The notes: generated by a model not told the origin, from the letters alone. Positions 1 to 9,578 are shown, counted from the first letter of the stretch. The stretch: 64,000 nucleotides of DNA from JAICSD01 sp963836665 (GCA_963836665.1 CAWIKL010000001.1:1240001-1304000); one strand, 5' to 3'. Translations and numbers: made by a program.

Positions 1-1232
1 CCGTTGACCAAGTCCTTTATCTTAACTTCGTTGTTGGTCAGCTCGTTTTCGCCGAGCACGGTCACGAACCGGGCCTTGCGCGCGTCGGCATACTTGAACG
101 CCTTGCCCAAGTCTTTGCCGTTGCGAAGAGCCTCCGGGTAGACCTCGACGCGGAGGCCGGCGGCGCGGAGCTCGCCGGCCAATCGCAGCGACTCGGCCAT
201 CAGTGGCGCGTCGAAGATCGTGACGAGTGCATCGAGCCCAGACGCCTGCACCGACTCGGGGAACATGCCGCGCTCCCCCATCACCACGAGGATGCGCTCG
301 AGACCGAGCGAGAAGCCGCAGGCGGGGATCTGCTCACCGGAGAAGATGCCGATCAGCCCGTCATACCGGCCGCCGCCGCCGAGGCTACCGGCGAGATCCG
401 GGACCGCGATCTCCATGATGGCGCCGGTGTAGTAGGACAGGCCCCGCGCCAGACGCGGAGTGAACTTGACATGCCCCTTCGCCGCGGTAGCGGAACAGAG
501 CCCGAGAATGTTACGCACGTTGTCGGCGGCCGGACTGTCGCCGGACAACTCCTCCGCCATCGCGCCGTCCAGCGCGCACGCCGCGGCCTCTGCTGCAATT
601 CCGCGCGCGATCATGTCCTGCACGACGCCGTCACGGCCAATCTTGTCGAGTTTGTCGATGGCGATGAGCGCGTCGCCATGGCGAGTGGCGTCGATGCCGG
701 CGGCATCGAGCATTGCCGTCAAGAGCTGGCGGTGATTGAGCTGCACGGTGAAATCGCGAAAGCCGAGCGACTGCAGCACCTCGCTCACCGCCGCGATCAT
801 TTCCACCTCGACGACCGGCGACGTCGAGCCGATGGCGTCCACGTCGCACTGGTAGAACTCGCGAAAACGGCCGCGTGCCGGCCGATCGGCGCGCCACACC
901 GGCTGAATCTGGTAGCGCTTGAAGAAGCGCGGCAGCTTGCCGCGGTTGTCGGCGACGACTCGCGCGAGCGGCACTGTCAAGTCGTAGCGGAGCGCCAGAT
1001 CGGTTTCGCCGGTCGTCTCCCCTTCGCCGCGACGCAGCACCTTGTATATGAGCTTGTTGCCTTCCTCGCCGTACTTCCCGGTCAGCGTCTCGATGTTCTC
1101 GAGCGCCGGTGTCTCGAGTGGCTCGAACCCGTAGCGCTCGTAGACCCGGCGGACGACGTCAATGACGTAGTGGCGCCGGCGGATGTCGTCGGGCAGGAAG
1201 TCCCGCATTCCCCTCGCGGGGCCGGTGTGCAT
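1..1232 (-). CDS. hisS: Histidyl-tRNA synthetase, 3' end cut by window edge
   Basis: Class II aminoacyl-tRNA synthetase that charges tRNA-His in the cytoplasm. 410 codons are visible; the C-terminus continues past base 1. The N-terminus reads MHTGPARGMRDFLPDD, the usual HisRS opening. Motif 2 is present (REFYQCDVD), as are the histidine-binding block LARGLSYYTG, the glycine-rich GGGGRYDGL and the motif 3 segment CGFSLGLER. The C-terminal anticodon-binding domain starts near residue 330 and is still running at the edge. The start at 1232 was chosen because it keeps the ARGMRDFLP block; an internal ATG at 1208 is less likely. The next gene on this strand, the CLC protein, ends 58 bases upstream. 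No anomaly is visible, and the identification is secure. Confidence 0.97.
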   Translation of the reverse strand, partial: MHTGPARGMRDFLPDDIRRRHYVIDVVRRVYERYGFEPLETPALENIETLTGKYGEEGNKLIYKVLRRGEGETTGETDLALRYDLTVPLARVVADNRGKLPRFFKRYQIQPVWRADRPARGRFREFYQCDVDAIGSTSPVVEVEMIAAVSEVLQSLGFRDFTVQLNHRQLLTAMLDAAGIDATRHGDALIAIDKLDKIGRDGVVQDMIARGIAAEAAACALDGAMAEELSGDSPAADNVRNILGLCSATAAKGHVKFTPRLARGLSYYTGAIMEIAVPDLAGSLGGGGRYDGLIGIFSGEQIPACGFSLGLERILVVMGERGMFPESVQASGLDALVTIFDAPLMAESLRLAGELRAAGLRVEVYPEALRNGKDLGKAFKYADARKARFVTVLGENELTNNEVKIKDLVN

Positions 1233-1289
1233 CAGAACAGTTTACCGTTTCCGGCTTCCGGCTTGCGGCTGCCAGTGGGCAGATGTGCG

Positions 1290-2600
1290 TCAGTGCAGAT
1301 GGATTCCGTCCTGCTCGAGGAGGGCGTGGTAGATCGGCGTCGGCTGCAGGCGGCGCGAAATGGTGAAGCTCAGAAGGTTGGCCACCATCAGTGGTACGAG
1401 GATCTGATAGTCCTGCGTGATCTCGAAGATCATGAACACCGACGTCATCGGCGCGCGCAGGATGCCGGCAAAGAGCGCCCCCATCCCGACGAGGGCGTAG
1501 GCGCCCGGATCGGCGACCGGAAACGGGGCGACGTGCCGGACGAGGACGCCGATCGTGCCACCGGCCATCGCGCCGATGTAGAGGGTCGGCCCGAAGATGC
1601 CGCCGGCGTTGCCGGTCGCATACGAGACGATCGTCGCGACCAGCTTCAACCCGCACAGCAGGGCCATGGTCTTCAGCACCATGCCGCCGTTGAGCGCCTG
1701 ATCGACGTAGCCGTAACCGACACCGGTCACCTGCGGCACGGTCAGCAGCAAGGCGGCGATGGCCACGCCGCCGACGGCCGGCTGCAGCGGCACCGACCAC
1801 GACGGCAGCCGCCTGAACGCGGCGCGCAGGCCGAGGAGGCCCCGGCAGAAGACCAGGGAGACGAGTCCGCCGCCGGCGCCGAGCACTGCATAGGCGAAGA
1901 GTTCTGCGGGGTGCGCGAGGCGGTACTGCGGCACGTGGAACAAAGGCTCGTTCCCGAGGATGGCGCGCTCGACGACAACCGACGCGACGGAGGCGATGAC
2001 CGCGGAGCCGAGCAGTGGCGCGTTCATGTCACCAATGATCTCTTCCAGCGTGAAGATGACCGCCGACACCGGCGTATTGAACGCGGCGGCGAGTGCGCCC
2101 GCGACACCGACCGGCACCAGATCACGGACGCGCGCGGGCGACAAACGAAGCCAACGGCCGATGACCGACGCGATCCCGCCGCCGATCTGCACTGACGGCC
2201 CCTCGCGCCCCATCGAATGACCGGCGCCGATCGTCAGCGCGCCGGTGACGAACTTGCCGATCGGCACGATCCACGGGATGACACCGCCATCGAGCTTGTA
2301 GGCGGTCTCGGTCTGGGGCACGCCGCTGCCGCGCACTCCCGGGAAGACGTAGCGCAGCAGCAGGCCAGTAGCGAGGCTGACGAGGATCGGCACCAGCGCG
2401 GTGCGCGCCGGGCCGGCGCGAAACCCGAACAGCGTGTGGGTCACCCAATCGATGGTGACGGCGAAGAGCACGGCGCTGAGGCCGGCAAGAATACCGACGA
2501 CGATCGACAATGCCGCGAACAGGCGCGCCTCGCGGCTGCGCAGCGCGTCGGGTGCCTCCGACACAACTTCGGCAGCTGGGGCGGCGGCCGGTTCGCTCAC
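1290..2600 (-). CDS. CLC-type chloride channel / Cl-/H+ antiporter
   Basis: Inner-membrane CLC protein of 436 aa with the hydrophobic, multi-helix layout of the family. The three anion-selectivity signatures are present: GSGVP (about 91-95), GREGP (131-135, with the gating Glu at 133) and GIFGP (334-338). The pair EE at 186-187 matches the internal proton-glutamate site of E. coli ClcA, which favours an antiporter over a channel; this is inference. There are no C-terminal CBS domains. The GTG start at 2600 overlaps the stop of the upstream TPR gene by four bases (GTGA), implying translational coupling. An open frame continues upstream, but it is antisense-like sequence inside the TPR gene. 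Confidence 0.92.
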   Translation of the reverse strand: MSEPAAAPAAEVVSEAPDALRSREARLFAALSIVVGILAGLSAVLFAVTIDWVTHTLFGFRAGPARTALVPILVSLATGLLLRYVFPGVRGSGVPQTETAYKLDGGVIPWIVPIGKFVTGALTIGAGHSMGREGPSVQIGGGIASVIGRWLRLSPARVRDLVPVGVAGALAAAFNTPVSAVIFTLEEIIGDMNAPLLGSAVIASVASVVVERAILGNEPLFHVPQYRLAHPAELFAYAVLGAGGGLVSLVFCRGLLGLRAAFRRLPSWSVPLQPAVGGVAIAALLLTVPQVTGVGYGYVDQALNGGMVLKTMALLCGLKLVATIVSYATGNAGGIFGPTLYIGAMAGGTIGVLVRHVAPFPVADPGAYALVGMGALFAGILRAPMTSVFMIFEITQDYQILVPLMVANLLSFTISRRLQPTPIYHALLEQDGIHLH

Positions 2601-3694
2601 GAGGCGTCCAACCCGTGCCGCGCGGCGATGAGGAGGATGGCGCGGTCGATCGGCTGCGCTGGCGGGCAGGCATTCGACAGGTCGCGGGCGAGACCGGCGA
2701 CGCGCGCCAGGTCCGGACCGAGGCTGTCGGCGGAGGTCGCGTGCGCCGTGGCGAAGCTCTGCTGGAGATCGGCCAGCACCTGCTGCGCGGCCGCCGCGTT
2801 CGCGCATCCAGCGGCGCGCGCCTGCAGTTGGTCGACGGCGCGAGCGAGCCGTCGATCGCGCTCGCCCGCCGTCAGGCGCGGCAGGAGCGGATCGATGTCG
2901 AGGACCAGCTCGGCGACCTTCAGCCGGTCATTGTCGGCGCCGCCGGGAACGCGGCGCAGGTCATCGCGCGCGTGCTCGTAGTCGCCTACCTGGAAAGCCG
3001 CCTCGCCGGCACCCGCGAGGGCGGCCGGATCGTGCGGGGCGCGGCGGAGAGCGGCGTTGAACTGGGCCTCGGCGCGCTGGGGGCTGCCGGCGCGGAGCAG
3101 CAGCTGGCCGACCCGCACGTGCTCAGCCGGCTCGTCGGCAATCTCCCCGCTCAACTTCAGCGCCTCGGCCAGCGCCCGCTCGGGGGCGGCGTGCGCAAGC
3201 AGGAATTCGATCAGCTCGACGCGCAGCGCGCGGCGCTCGTCGATGCGGGCCGGCTGCCACAAACCCAGAATCGCGGTCTGATAGTAACGGACTGCATCCT
3301 CAAGGGTGCCGCGGGCGGCCTCGAGGCGCGCGAGGCTGGCGTTGACATCGACGTCCTCGGGAAAGTTCTCGCGCAGCCGGAGCAGCACGTCGAGCGCGGC
3401 GTCGTTGTCGCCGGTGCGGCGCAGCGCGTCGGCAAGGGCAAAGCGGTATCCGCGATTGTCGCGGTCGATCAGGGAGGCGCGGCGGAAGGCATCAACCGCT
3501 TCGTGCGCGCGGCCCTGCACCACGCTCGCGGCCCCGACCTGATGCCAGCGAGCTGCGTCTTCCTGCGCCGCCCGGCGGTTGTGCGCGGCGAGCGTGCGCG
3601 TCAGGATGAAGGCCCCGACCGCGATGACGCAGAGCACCGCAAAAATCCGGGCCTCGCGGCGAATCACGCGATCGAACGCGGTCAGGACGTCCAA
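2597..3694 (-). CDS. Membrane-anchored TPR protein
   Basis: A 365-aa protein with one N-terminal transmembrane helix (about residues 17-37) followed by helical repeats of TPR type. Typical repeat fragments are GRAHEAVDAFRRASLIDRDN, GDNDAALDVLLRLRENFPED and GSPQRAEAQFNAALRRAPHD. It probably acts as a scaffold on the periplasmic or cytoplasmic face; the partner is unknown. Its stop overlaps the start of the downstream CLC gene by four bases, so the two are co-translated. No enzymatic motif is visible. Confidence 0.75.
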   Translation of the reverse strand: MDVLTAFDRVIRREARIFAVLCVIAVGAFILTRTLAAHNRRAAQEDAARWHQVGAASVVQGRAHEAVDAFRRASLIDRDNRGYRFALADALRRTGDNDAALDVLLRLRENFPEDVDVNASLARLEAARGTLEDAVRYYQTAILGLWQPARIDERRALRVELIEFLLAHAAPERALAEALKLSGEIADEPAEHVRVGQLLLRAGSPQRAEAQFNAALRRAPHDPAALAGAGEAAFQVGDYEHARDDLRRVPGGADNDRLKVAELVLDIDPLLPRLTAGERDRRLARAVDQLQARAAGCANAAAAQQVLADLQQSFATAHATSADSLGPDLARVAGLARDLSNACPPAQPIDRAILLIAARHGLDAS

Positions 3695-3738
3695 CCGCGA
3701 GATCGTACCCCCGGGGTGTATGCGGGATCAACCTCGAG

Positions 3739-5370
3739 TTACGGATTCGACGAACGAACAGTTGGGTACTTGATGCCGAGCTGATCGAGATAGGTCTTGT
3801 AGCGCGACGGATCGTAGTAGTACTTCTTCATCTCCGCGCGGTACTTGTCCATGGTGTTCTTGTTGAGCCAAATCGCCGGCGTGTCCTGCGGACGGATCAG
3901 GGGCTCGTATTTCGTGTCCTTGTTCTGCACGTCGCGGAAATAGGTCCAGGCCTGATCGACCAGTTCCTTCCGCACGAGCAGGTCGAGCATCGTCATGGCC
4001 TGCACCTTGGCGCCGGCAATGACGCCTTTGTGCGCGATCGGGGTCGCCATCGCGATCGCGTTGGCCCAATTGTGCCCGGGGAGGCCGGGGATGTTCGACG
4101 GGTAGCGCAGAGTGACCGTGGGCACGTTCCACGAAATGTCGCCGATGTCATCCGAACCGCCGCCGTCGTTGTGCTCGACCGGTCCGGGCAGCTTTTCGGG
4201 AAGCTTGGTGGAGAGCCCGTTCGCGGTCGGGTTCTTCAGCTCCTTCTGCAGCGCCTTGGCCAGCTGCTGATCGTCGTCGCTCCACTTCGGCAGGCCGACC
4301 TGCTGGATGTTGGCCCACGTCGTTTCGGCGACGACCTTGTTGAAATGCTGCGGCCAGGCGGCGCCCAGCACCTGCTCCTGCTTCAGTTCGACACCGGCCA
4401 TCATCGCGGCGGCCTTGGCCACTGTGTCACCGGTCTCCCACAGCTCCTTGATGTGCTGATAGTCGGTCTCGCGGAAGTAGTACCAGACCGACGCGGTGCG
4501 CGGGACGACGTTGGGCTGATCGCCGCCGTCAGTGATGACGTCGTGCGAGCGCTGGCTGAGACGCAGATGCTCGCGGCGGAACTGCCAGCCGATGTCCATC
4601 AGCTCGACGGCGTCGAGCGCGCTCCTGCCGCGCCACGGCGCCGCGGCGGCGTGTGCCGTTTCGCCGAGGAACGAATACTGCACCGAGACCATTCCGGTCC
4701 CCGCGCCCGCGCCCCACGACACGCCAAGGTTCTCGCCGACGTGCACGAAGAGGGCGATGTCGGCGTCCTTGAACAGCCCGGCGCGAATGAAGTACGCCTT
4801 GCTGCCGACGAGCTCCTCGGCGGTGCCCGTCCAGATGCGGATCGTGCCGGGCAGATGCTCGCGCGCCATGATCTTCTTGACGCTAATCGCGGCGACGATT
4901 TGCAGCGGGAGACCAGAGTTGTGGCCTTCCCCGTGCCCGGGCGCCCCTTCAATGATGGGATCGTGATAGGCAACACCGGGCTTCTGGGAGGCCTGCGGGA
5001 TGCAATCGATGTCGGAGCCGAGGGCGATGATCGGCTTGCCCGATCCCCACGTCGCCATGAACGCCGTCGGGATGCCGGCAATCCCGGCTTCGACGTCGAA
5101 GCCGTTCTTCTTCAGGATGTCGATCAGATAGTGATTGGTCTCGGTCTCCTGGAAGCCGAGCTCGCCATAACTGAAGATCTGATCGACCATCTGCTGCGCG
5201 AATACCGCCTGGCTGTCCACGTCCTTGACGGCTTCCTGTTTCCAGGCATCGAGCTTCGGGTTGACGGCCTCCGGCTTCGCCGCTTGCGTTTCCGCGGCAC
5301 GCTGGGCCAGCGGGACGGCGACGATGGCGGTCGAGAACAGGGCGGCCACGAGCAGCGCGCGAGACTTCAT
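3739..5370 (-). CDS. Secreted M20 family amidohydrolase (AbgB-like)
   Basis: A 543-aa zinc-dependent metallohydrolase of the M20/M40 amidohydrolase group, closest in layout to aminobenzoyl-glutamate utilisation protein B. An N-terminal signal peptide (residues 1-22, hydrophobic core ending VPLAQ) indicates export. Family blocks visible are the metal loop IALGSDIDCIPQ (about 115-126), GHGEGHNSG (145-153, family consensus GHGCGHN), the dimerisation-domain block GETAHAAAAPW, GGDQPNVVP, GGGSDDIGDISW and the C-terminal HNWANAIAMATPIAHKG. The Glu in place of the usual Cys in GHGxGHN is a conservative family variant. Substrate unknown; amide or peptide conjugates are likely. A run of about 100 residues rich in Lys/Tyr closes the protein. 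Confidence 0.9.
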   Translation of the reverse strand: MKSRALLVAALFSTAIVAVPLAQRAAETQAAKPEAVNPKLDAWKQEAVKDVDSQAVFAQQMVDQIFSYGELGFQETETNHYLIDILKKNGFDVEAGIAGIPTAFMATWGSGKPIIALGSDIDCIPQASQKPGVAYHDPIIEGAPGHGEGHNSGLPLQIVAAISVKKIMAREHLPGTIRIWTGTAEELVGSKAYFIRAGLFKDADIALFVHVGENLGVSWGAGAGTGMVSVQYSFLGETAHAAAAPWRGRSALDAVELMDIGWQFRREHLRLSQRSHDVITDGGDQPNVVPRTASVWYYFRETDYQHIKELWETGDTVAKAAAMMAGVELKQEQVLGAAWPQHFNKVVAETTWANIQQVGLPKWSDDDQQLAKALQKELKNPTANGLSTKLPEKLPGPVEHNDGGGSDDIGDISWNVPTVTLRYPSNIPGLPGHNWANAIAMATPIAHKGVIAGAKVQAMTMLDLLVRKELVDQAWTYFRDVQNKDTKYEPLIRPQDTPAIWLNKNTMDKYRAEMKKYYYDPSRYKTYLDQLGIKYPTVRSSNP

Positions 5371-5381
5371 AGGTGATTATA

Positions 5382-5429
5382 GGCGCGAGACGCGAGGGGC
5401 GAGGTGCGAGGCGCGAGACGCGGGGCGCG
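5382..5429. repeat. GC-rich microrepeat between two genes
   Basis: The gap between the M20 gene and the permease gene is a purine-rich tract of iterated GCGAG units. The 13-mer GGCGCGAGACGCG occurs twice, at 5382-5394 and 5410-5422. No promoter or hairpin of note was seen; it looks like simple-sequence expansion. Confidence 0.5.
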
Positions 5430-5436
5430 CGGTGGG

Positions 5437-7905
5437 TCAGATTTCGCGGCGCAGCGCCTCGGCCGGCTGCACGCGTGCGGCGCGCGCGGCCGGGAGGTAG
5501 GACGCGAGCAGCGCGGTCAGTCCGAGACCGAGCGCCACGGCGACGTAAGTCAGCGGATCGAGCGCGCCGACGCCGTAGAGCAACGATGCCATCACGCGGG
5601 ACGCGAAGGCGGCCGCGACGAGTCCGATCGCGATCCCGGCGCTCGCCAGCAGCAGCCCCTGACGCACGAACAGGCCGGTGACGTCGCGCGCCACCGCGCC
5701 GAGGGCCATACGGATGCCGATTTCCTTGGTGCGCTGCGACGCCACATAGGCAATCACGCCGTAGATGCCGACGACGCCGAGCAGCAGGGCGACGGCGCCG
5801 GCGATGGCGAGCATCACCAGCGCGAACGACGTCTGCGCCATTGACGCCGACATGATGTCGTCCATCGAGCGGACATTGGCGACGGGCAGGCTATCGTTCA
5901 CCGACCACACCGCCTGCTGGATTTCCTTGACGAGCGTCGATGACTTCCCACGATCCGTGCGGATGACGTAGGTCAGGCTGCGGCGCACCTGGATCTTCTC
6001 ATTCCACAATTTCTCGATAATGAGCGGCCAATACACCGTCGGCGGCGCCGCCAGTGCGAGACCGTCGTCGCGTTCGTCGCCGACGACGCCGACGACCGTG
6101 CGCCAGGGGTTCTCCGGCGAGTTACGGACGCGGCGGCCGACGGCCTTCGCCGGATCTTTCCAGTATTCGCGGGCGAGGTTCTCGCTCAGCACCACGACGG
6201 GCAGATGCTGGTAGGTGTCGTTCCAGGTCAGGGCGCGGCCGGCGACGAGGCGGTTGCCCATCGTCGAGAAGTAGCTGCCATCGGTCTGCTTGTAGCGACG
6301 GATCGGCGGGATCTTGCCGTTGGGGCCTGGAACGTCCTCGACGAAGATCGGATCGTTCGAATTGAAGCCCTCCATCGCGATGGCGGAGGTGAGCCCCACG
6401 GCGGTCACACCCGGCAGTTGTTCGAGCTTGCGCGCGATCGCCTCGTGCGTGCGCGCGGCCTGGTCGGGATCCTTGATCAGGGCTTCGGGAATTGAGATCC
6501 GCATCGCCATGAGCTGACCGGGGTTGACGAAGCCCGGATCGACGTGTCGCATCGCCTGGAACGTGCGAATCATGAGACCTGACGCGACCAGCAGCACGAC
6601 GGCGAGCGCGATTTCGATCACAACCAGGCTGTTGCGGGCGCGGTGGCGCTGCCGGCTGGCGGTGCCGAGACGTCCACCCTGATTGAGAAAGGCGGCGAGC
6701 CGCGGCGTGGCGAACTTCGCCACCGGCAGCAGCCCGAACAGGAGTCCCGCGACCAGCGAGATCGCCAGCGTGAAGGCGATGACGAGCGCATCGATGCCGA
6801 CGTCGTCGACGCGAGGCAGCCCGGAGGGCGCGAGTGCGACGAGCGCGCGCACGCCGGCCGCCGCCAGCACCAGACCGGCCGCGCCACCGACGAGCCCAAG
6901 AAACAGGCTTTCCGACAGCAGTTCCCAAGCGATGCGGCGGGCCCCGGCGCCGAGCGCGGCGTGAATAGCGAGTTCCTGCTGGCGACCTTCGGCGCGCACG
7001 AGGAACAGGTTGGCGACGTTGGCACAGGCGATGAGCAGCACGATGCCGACAGTGCCGAACACGACCCACAGCACGCGTCCGACGTCGCCGATGACGTCCC
7101 GCTCCAGCGGACGCACGTTGGCGCCGATGCGCGCCGCCTCGAACATCGGCTTGGTGAAGCCGGGCGGCATCGGGTAGCGCTCGGTCACGAGTGGGATCAT
7201 CCGGTTGACGTCGGCGTTGGCCTGCCCGACGGTGACACCGGGCTTCAGCCGAGCGATGCCCTGGTAGCTGAAATTCCCGACGAACACGTCGGCCGGGTTG
7301 ATCCGCATCGGCAGGACGACCTGCGGGTTGAGGTTCATGAAGCGGAACGCGGGGGGCAGCACGCCGATGATTTCGTAGGGATCGCCGTCGAGGGTGATTT
7401 GACGACCGATCACCGAAGCGTCCCCGCTGAACTTGCGCTGCCAGTAGCCGTGCGCCAGCATCACCCGCCGCGGAGCCTTGGGGGAGTCGTCGGCGGCCGT
7501 GAAGCGGCGGCCGATCGCCGCCTGCACGCGAAGCACTGGCAGGATGCCGTCGGTGACCTGGAGCCCATTGACGCGTTCGGGATCGCCAGCGCCCGTCACC
7601 GCAACCGCGGTCGTGTCCCACAAGCCGGTGTCCTCGAACGTGCGGTTCGCCTCGCGATAGGTCAGGTAGAACGAGGGCGCCTGATTCAGCAACGGAATGC
7701 CGAGGCCGGGTGCCGCGTGCCAGACACCGACGAGCCGATCGGCGTCCTCGAAGGGCAGCGGCTTGAGCAGCACGCCACGGATGACGCTGAACATGGCAGT
7801 GTTGGCGCCGATACCGAGCGCCAGAGTGGCGATGGCGACCGAGCTGAACAGCGGCGCGCGGAGCAGGCGCCGCGAGATCAATCGCAAACGGGACGCGGTC
7901 TTCAT
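5437..7905 (-). CDS. MacB/FtsX-type orphan ABC permease (ADOP family)
   Basis: An 822-aa inner-membrane protein with two tandem copies of the MacB arrangement: N-terminal TM helix (about 21-43), periplasmic MacB_PCD domain, FtsX permease core (about 270-410), then a second TM, second PCD domain (about 430-640) and second FtsX core (about 700-815). Each FtsX half carries the expected hydrophobic triplet, e.g. GTVGIVLLIACANVANLFLV and the C-terminal TKEIGIRMALGA. There is no Walker A or ABC signature, so it lacks its own ATPase. Duplicated, ATPase-less permeases of this type are greatly expanded in Acidobacteriota. Cargo is unknown; lipid, peptide or drug efflux is the general expectation. It is preceded by a 252-bp gap and has no co-directional partner close by. 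Confidence 0.9.
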   Translation of the reverse strand: MKTASRLRLISRRLLRAPLFSSVAIATLALGIGANTAMFSVIRGVLLKPLPFEDADRLVGVWHAAPGLGIPLLNQAPSFYLTYREANRTFEDTGLWDTTAVAVTGAGDPERVNGLQVTDGILPVLRVQAAIGRRFTAADDSPKAPRRVMLAHGYWQRKFSGDASVIGRQITLDGDPYEIIGVLPPAFRFMNLNPQVVLPMRINPADVFVGNFSYQGIARLKPGVTVGQANADVNRMIPLVTERYPMPPGFTKPMFEAARIGANVRPLERDVIGDVGRVLWVVFGTVGIVLLIACANVANLFLVRAEGRQQELAIHAALGAGARRIAWELLSESLFLGLVGGAAGLVLAAAGVRALVALAPSGLPRVDDVGIDALVIAFTLAISLVAGLLFGLLPVAKFATPRLAAFLNQGGRLGTASRQRHRARNSLVVIEIALAVVLLVASGLMIRTFQAMRHVDPGFVNPGQLMAMRISIPEALIKDPDQAARTHEAIARKLEQLPGVTAVGLTSAIAMEGFNSNDPIFVEDVPGPNGKIPPIRRYKQTDGSYFSTMGNRLVAGRALTWNDTYQHLPVVVLSENLAREYWKDPAKAVGRRVRNSPENPWRTVVGVVGDERDDGLALAAPPTVYWPLIIEKLWNEKIQVRRSLTYVIRTDRGKSSTLVKEIQQAVWSVNDSLPVANVRSMDDIMSASMAQTSFALVMLAIAGAVALLLGVVGIYGVIAYVASQRTKEIGIRMALGAVARDVTGLFVRQGLLLASAGIAIGLVAAAFASRVMASLLYGVGALDPLTYVAVALGLGLTALLASYLPAARAARVQPAEALRREI

Positions 7906-8003
7906 CCGCGGTTAGACGGAACCGCCACCGCGGACGTTCGGCACGGGATCGGCTCATCATGCTTGACCGCGCATTACAGATCGATCAGCGGCGGGCGCAA
8001 AAG

Positions 8004-8020
8004 TGTCAGTCATGGTGACA
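8004..8020. promoter_or_regulatory. Short inverted repeat TGTCA-N7-TGACA
   Basis: A perfect 5-bp inverted repeat with a 7-base spacer lies in the divergent intergenic region (7906-8157) between the orphan permease and the receiver-like gene. Such dyads are common operators, but no regulator can be named. Nothing else of note was seen in this 252-bp gap. Confidence 0.25.
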
Positions 8021-8157
8021 GCGGGCGCGGCCCAGTGGTTGTCCGGCGCGCCGCGACGACTCGGCTAAGCGGAACGAGCGATGGTACTTACCGTCTCAGC
8101 GCAACCGGTGGCGACATCCTTGCTCTGAGCGCGGATGGATTCTCTAGCGACTGTCCC

Positions 8158-8526
8158 ATGAGCCCCGCTGTTCTTGTCGTCGATACCGATTCCAGAATCC
8201 TCGAGCGCGTGACAGACGCGCTGAGGCGGGCAGGGTTTTCTCCCGTCGCGGCGGTGGGGTTCGAAGATGCGACCGCGCGGTTGGAGGAGCGGCGGGTTGC
8301 GTTTCTCGTCACGGCGCACCGGCTGGGGGCGCACGACGGGCTGCACCTCGTCCTACGGGCGCGCGCCAACGGGGCGTACGGCACGGTGGTCACCACGGAG
8401 TCGGCCGACGCTTTGGCAGCGCAGGAAGCGGCCGATCTCGGCGCCGTCACTGTTGTCGCGCCCTGGACCAACCCGGCCGCACTCATCGACGCAATCGCCC
8501 GCGCCCGCGACGCGCACGCCGTCTGA
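8158..8526 (+). CDS. Receiver-like domain protein lacking the phospho-acceptor Asp
   Basis: A 122-aa single-domain protein with the fold pattern of a response-regulator receiver. It starts VLVVDTDSRILERVTDALRRAGF, resembling the acidic first strand (one Asp pair, DTD), and has an alternating alpha/beta pattern through to DAIARARDAHAV. In true receivers strand 3 carries the phosphorylated Asp (family pattern DLVLLD). Here the equivalent segment is VAFLVTAHRLG, with no Asp at that place. It is therefore probably a pseudo-receiver or a relic. The ATG start follows CTGTCCC without a clear ribosome site. moaA begins 16 bases downstream, so the two may be co-transcribed. Confidence 0.6.
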   Translation: MSPAVLVVDTDSRILERVTDALRRAGFSPVAAVGFEDATARLEERRVAFLVTAHRLGAHDGLHLVLRARANGAYGTVVTTESADALAAQEAADLGAVTVVAPWTNPAALIDAIARARDAHAV

Positions 8527-8542
8527 CGGTCATAATGGGGGC

Positions 8543-9564
8543 TTGACCCTCGACCGCTTCAACCGGCCGCTTCGCAGCCTGCGCATTTCTGTGACCGACC
8601 GCTGCAACCTGCGGTGCCAGGTACCTGCATGCCGGAGCCGGACTATGCCTGGCTGCCGCGCGAGAGCATCCTCGACTTCGAGGAGATCGGCGCGGTCACC
8701 GACGCCTTCGTGGGGCTGGGGGTGGATCGCGTGCGGATCACCGGCGGCGAGCCGCTGCTGCGCCGCGACCTGCCATCGCTGGTCAAGCAGCTGGCGGGGC
8801 GGACGGGGATCCGCGATCTCGCGCTGACGACTAACGGCGTCCTGCTCGAGGAGCACGCACGCGCGCTGCGTGACGCCGGGTTGCATCGGCTGACGGTCAG
8901 TCTCGACACGCTGCAGCGCGACCGTTTTCGTGCACTGGCCCGGTTCGACGAGTTACCAGCCGTGCTGTCGGGCATCGACGCGGCGCGAGACGCCGGGTTC
9001 GCGGCGCTCAAACTGGACACCGTCGTCATTCGCGGCCGCAACGAGGACGAACTGCCGGCGCTGCTCGACTTCGCGCGCAGCCGCGGCGCCGAGATCCGTT
9101 TCATCGAGTACATGGACGTCGGCGGGGCGACGCAGTGGACGCGCGAGGGGGTGTTTTCGCGCGCGGAGATGCTCGCGCGCCTGGCGTCGGTCTACGGCGC
9201 GATCGAGCCGTTGCCCGGGCGCGACTCGGCACCGGCGGAACGCTTCCGGTTGAGCGACGGCACGACGTTCGGCATCATCGCCTCGACGACCGAGCCGTTC
9301 TGCGCCGCCTGCGATCGCAGCCGGCTGACGGCCGACGGCTTGTGGCTGCTCTGCCTTTACGCGCGCGGCGGGCTCGACCTGCGGCGCCCGCTGCGCGAAG
9401 GGGCGACGCGCGAGGAACTCATGCACCTGGTCGCGACCGTGTGGGCGATGCGCGCCGATCGCGGCGCCGAGGAACGGCTCGGCGCTGCCGCGCGCGACGT
9501 GCTCATCCCGCTGGCGGCGTTGAAGCGTGACGCGCACCTCGAGATGCACACGCGCGGCGGCTGA
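8543..9564 (+). CDS. moaA: GTP 3',8-cyclase MoaA, frameshifted in the radical SAM motif
   Basis: Radical SAM enzyme of molybdenum cofactor synthesis, converting GTP to 3',8-cyclo-GTP. Residues before base 8620 read LTLDRFNRPLRSLRISVTDR then CNLRCQ; from 8626 another frame continues CMPEPDYAWLPRESIL. Removing G8621 and C8625 restores C-x3-C-x2-C (CNLRCQYC) and a 339-aa protein. The rest is intact: ITGGEPLLR, the C-terminal cluster motif CAAC followed after 13 residues by the third Cys, and the terminal GG that activates MoaA. A TTG start at 8543 is the best match to the family's N-terminus. Either the sequence carries a two-base error or the gene is inactive. The neighbouring window contains a molybdenum enzyme user (msrP). 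Confidence 0.88.
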
Positions 9565-9578
9565 CGGGCGAATGGCAG

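Noticed and set aside
471..2195. 574-aa open frame antisense to hisS and the CLC gene.
   Set aside because: It is a GC-rich shadow frame with Arg/Ala/Asp-rich composition and no domain; both sense genes are clearly real. Similar antisense frames across the window were rejected for the same reason.
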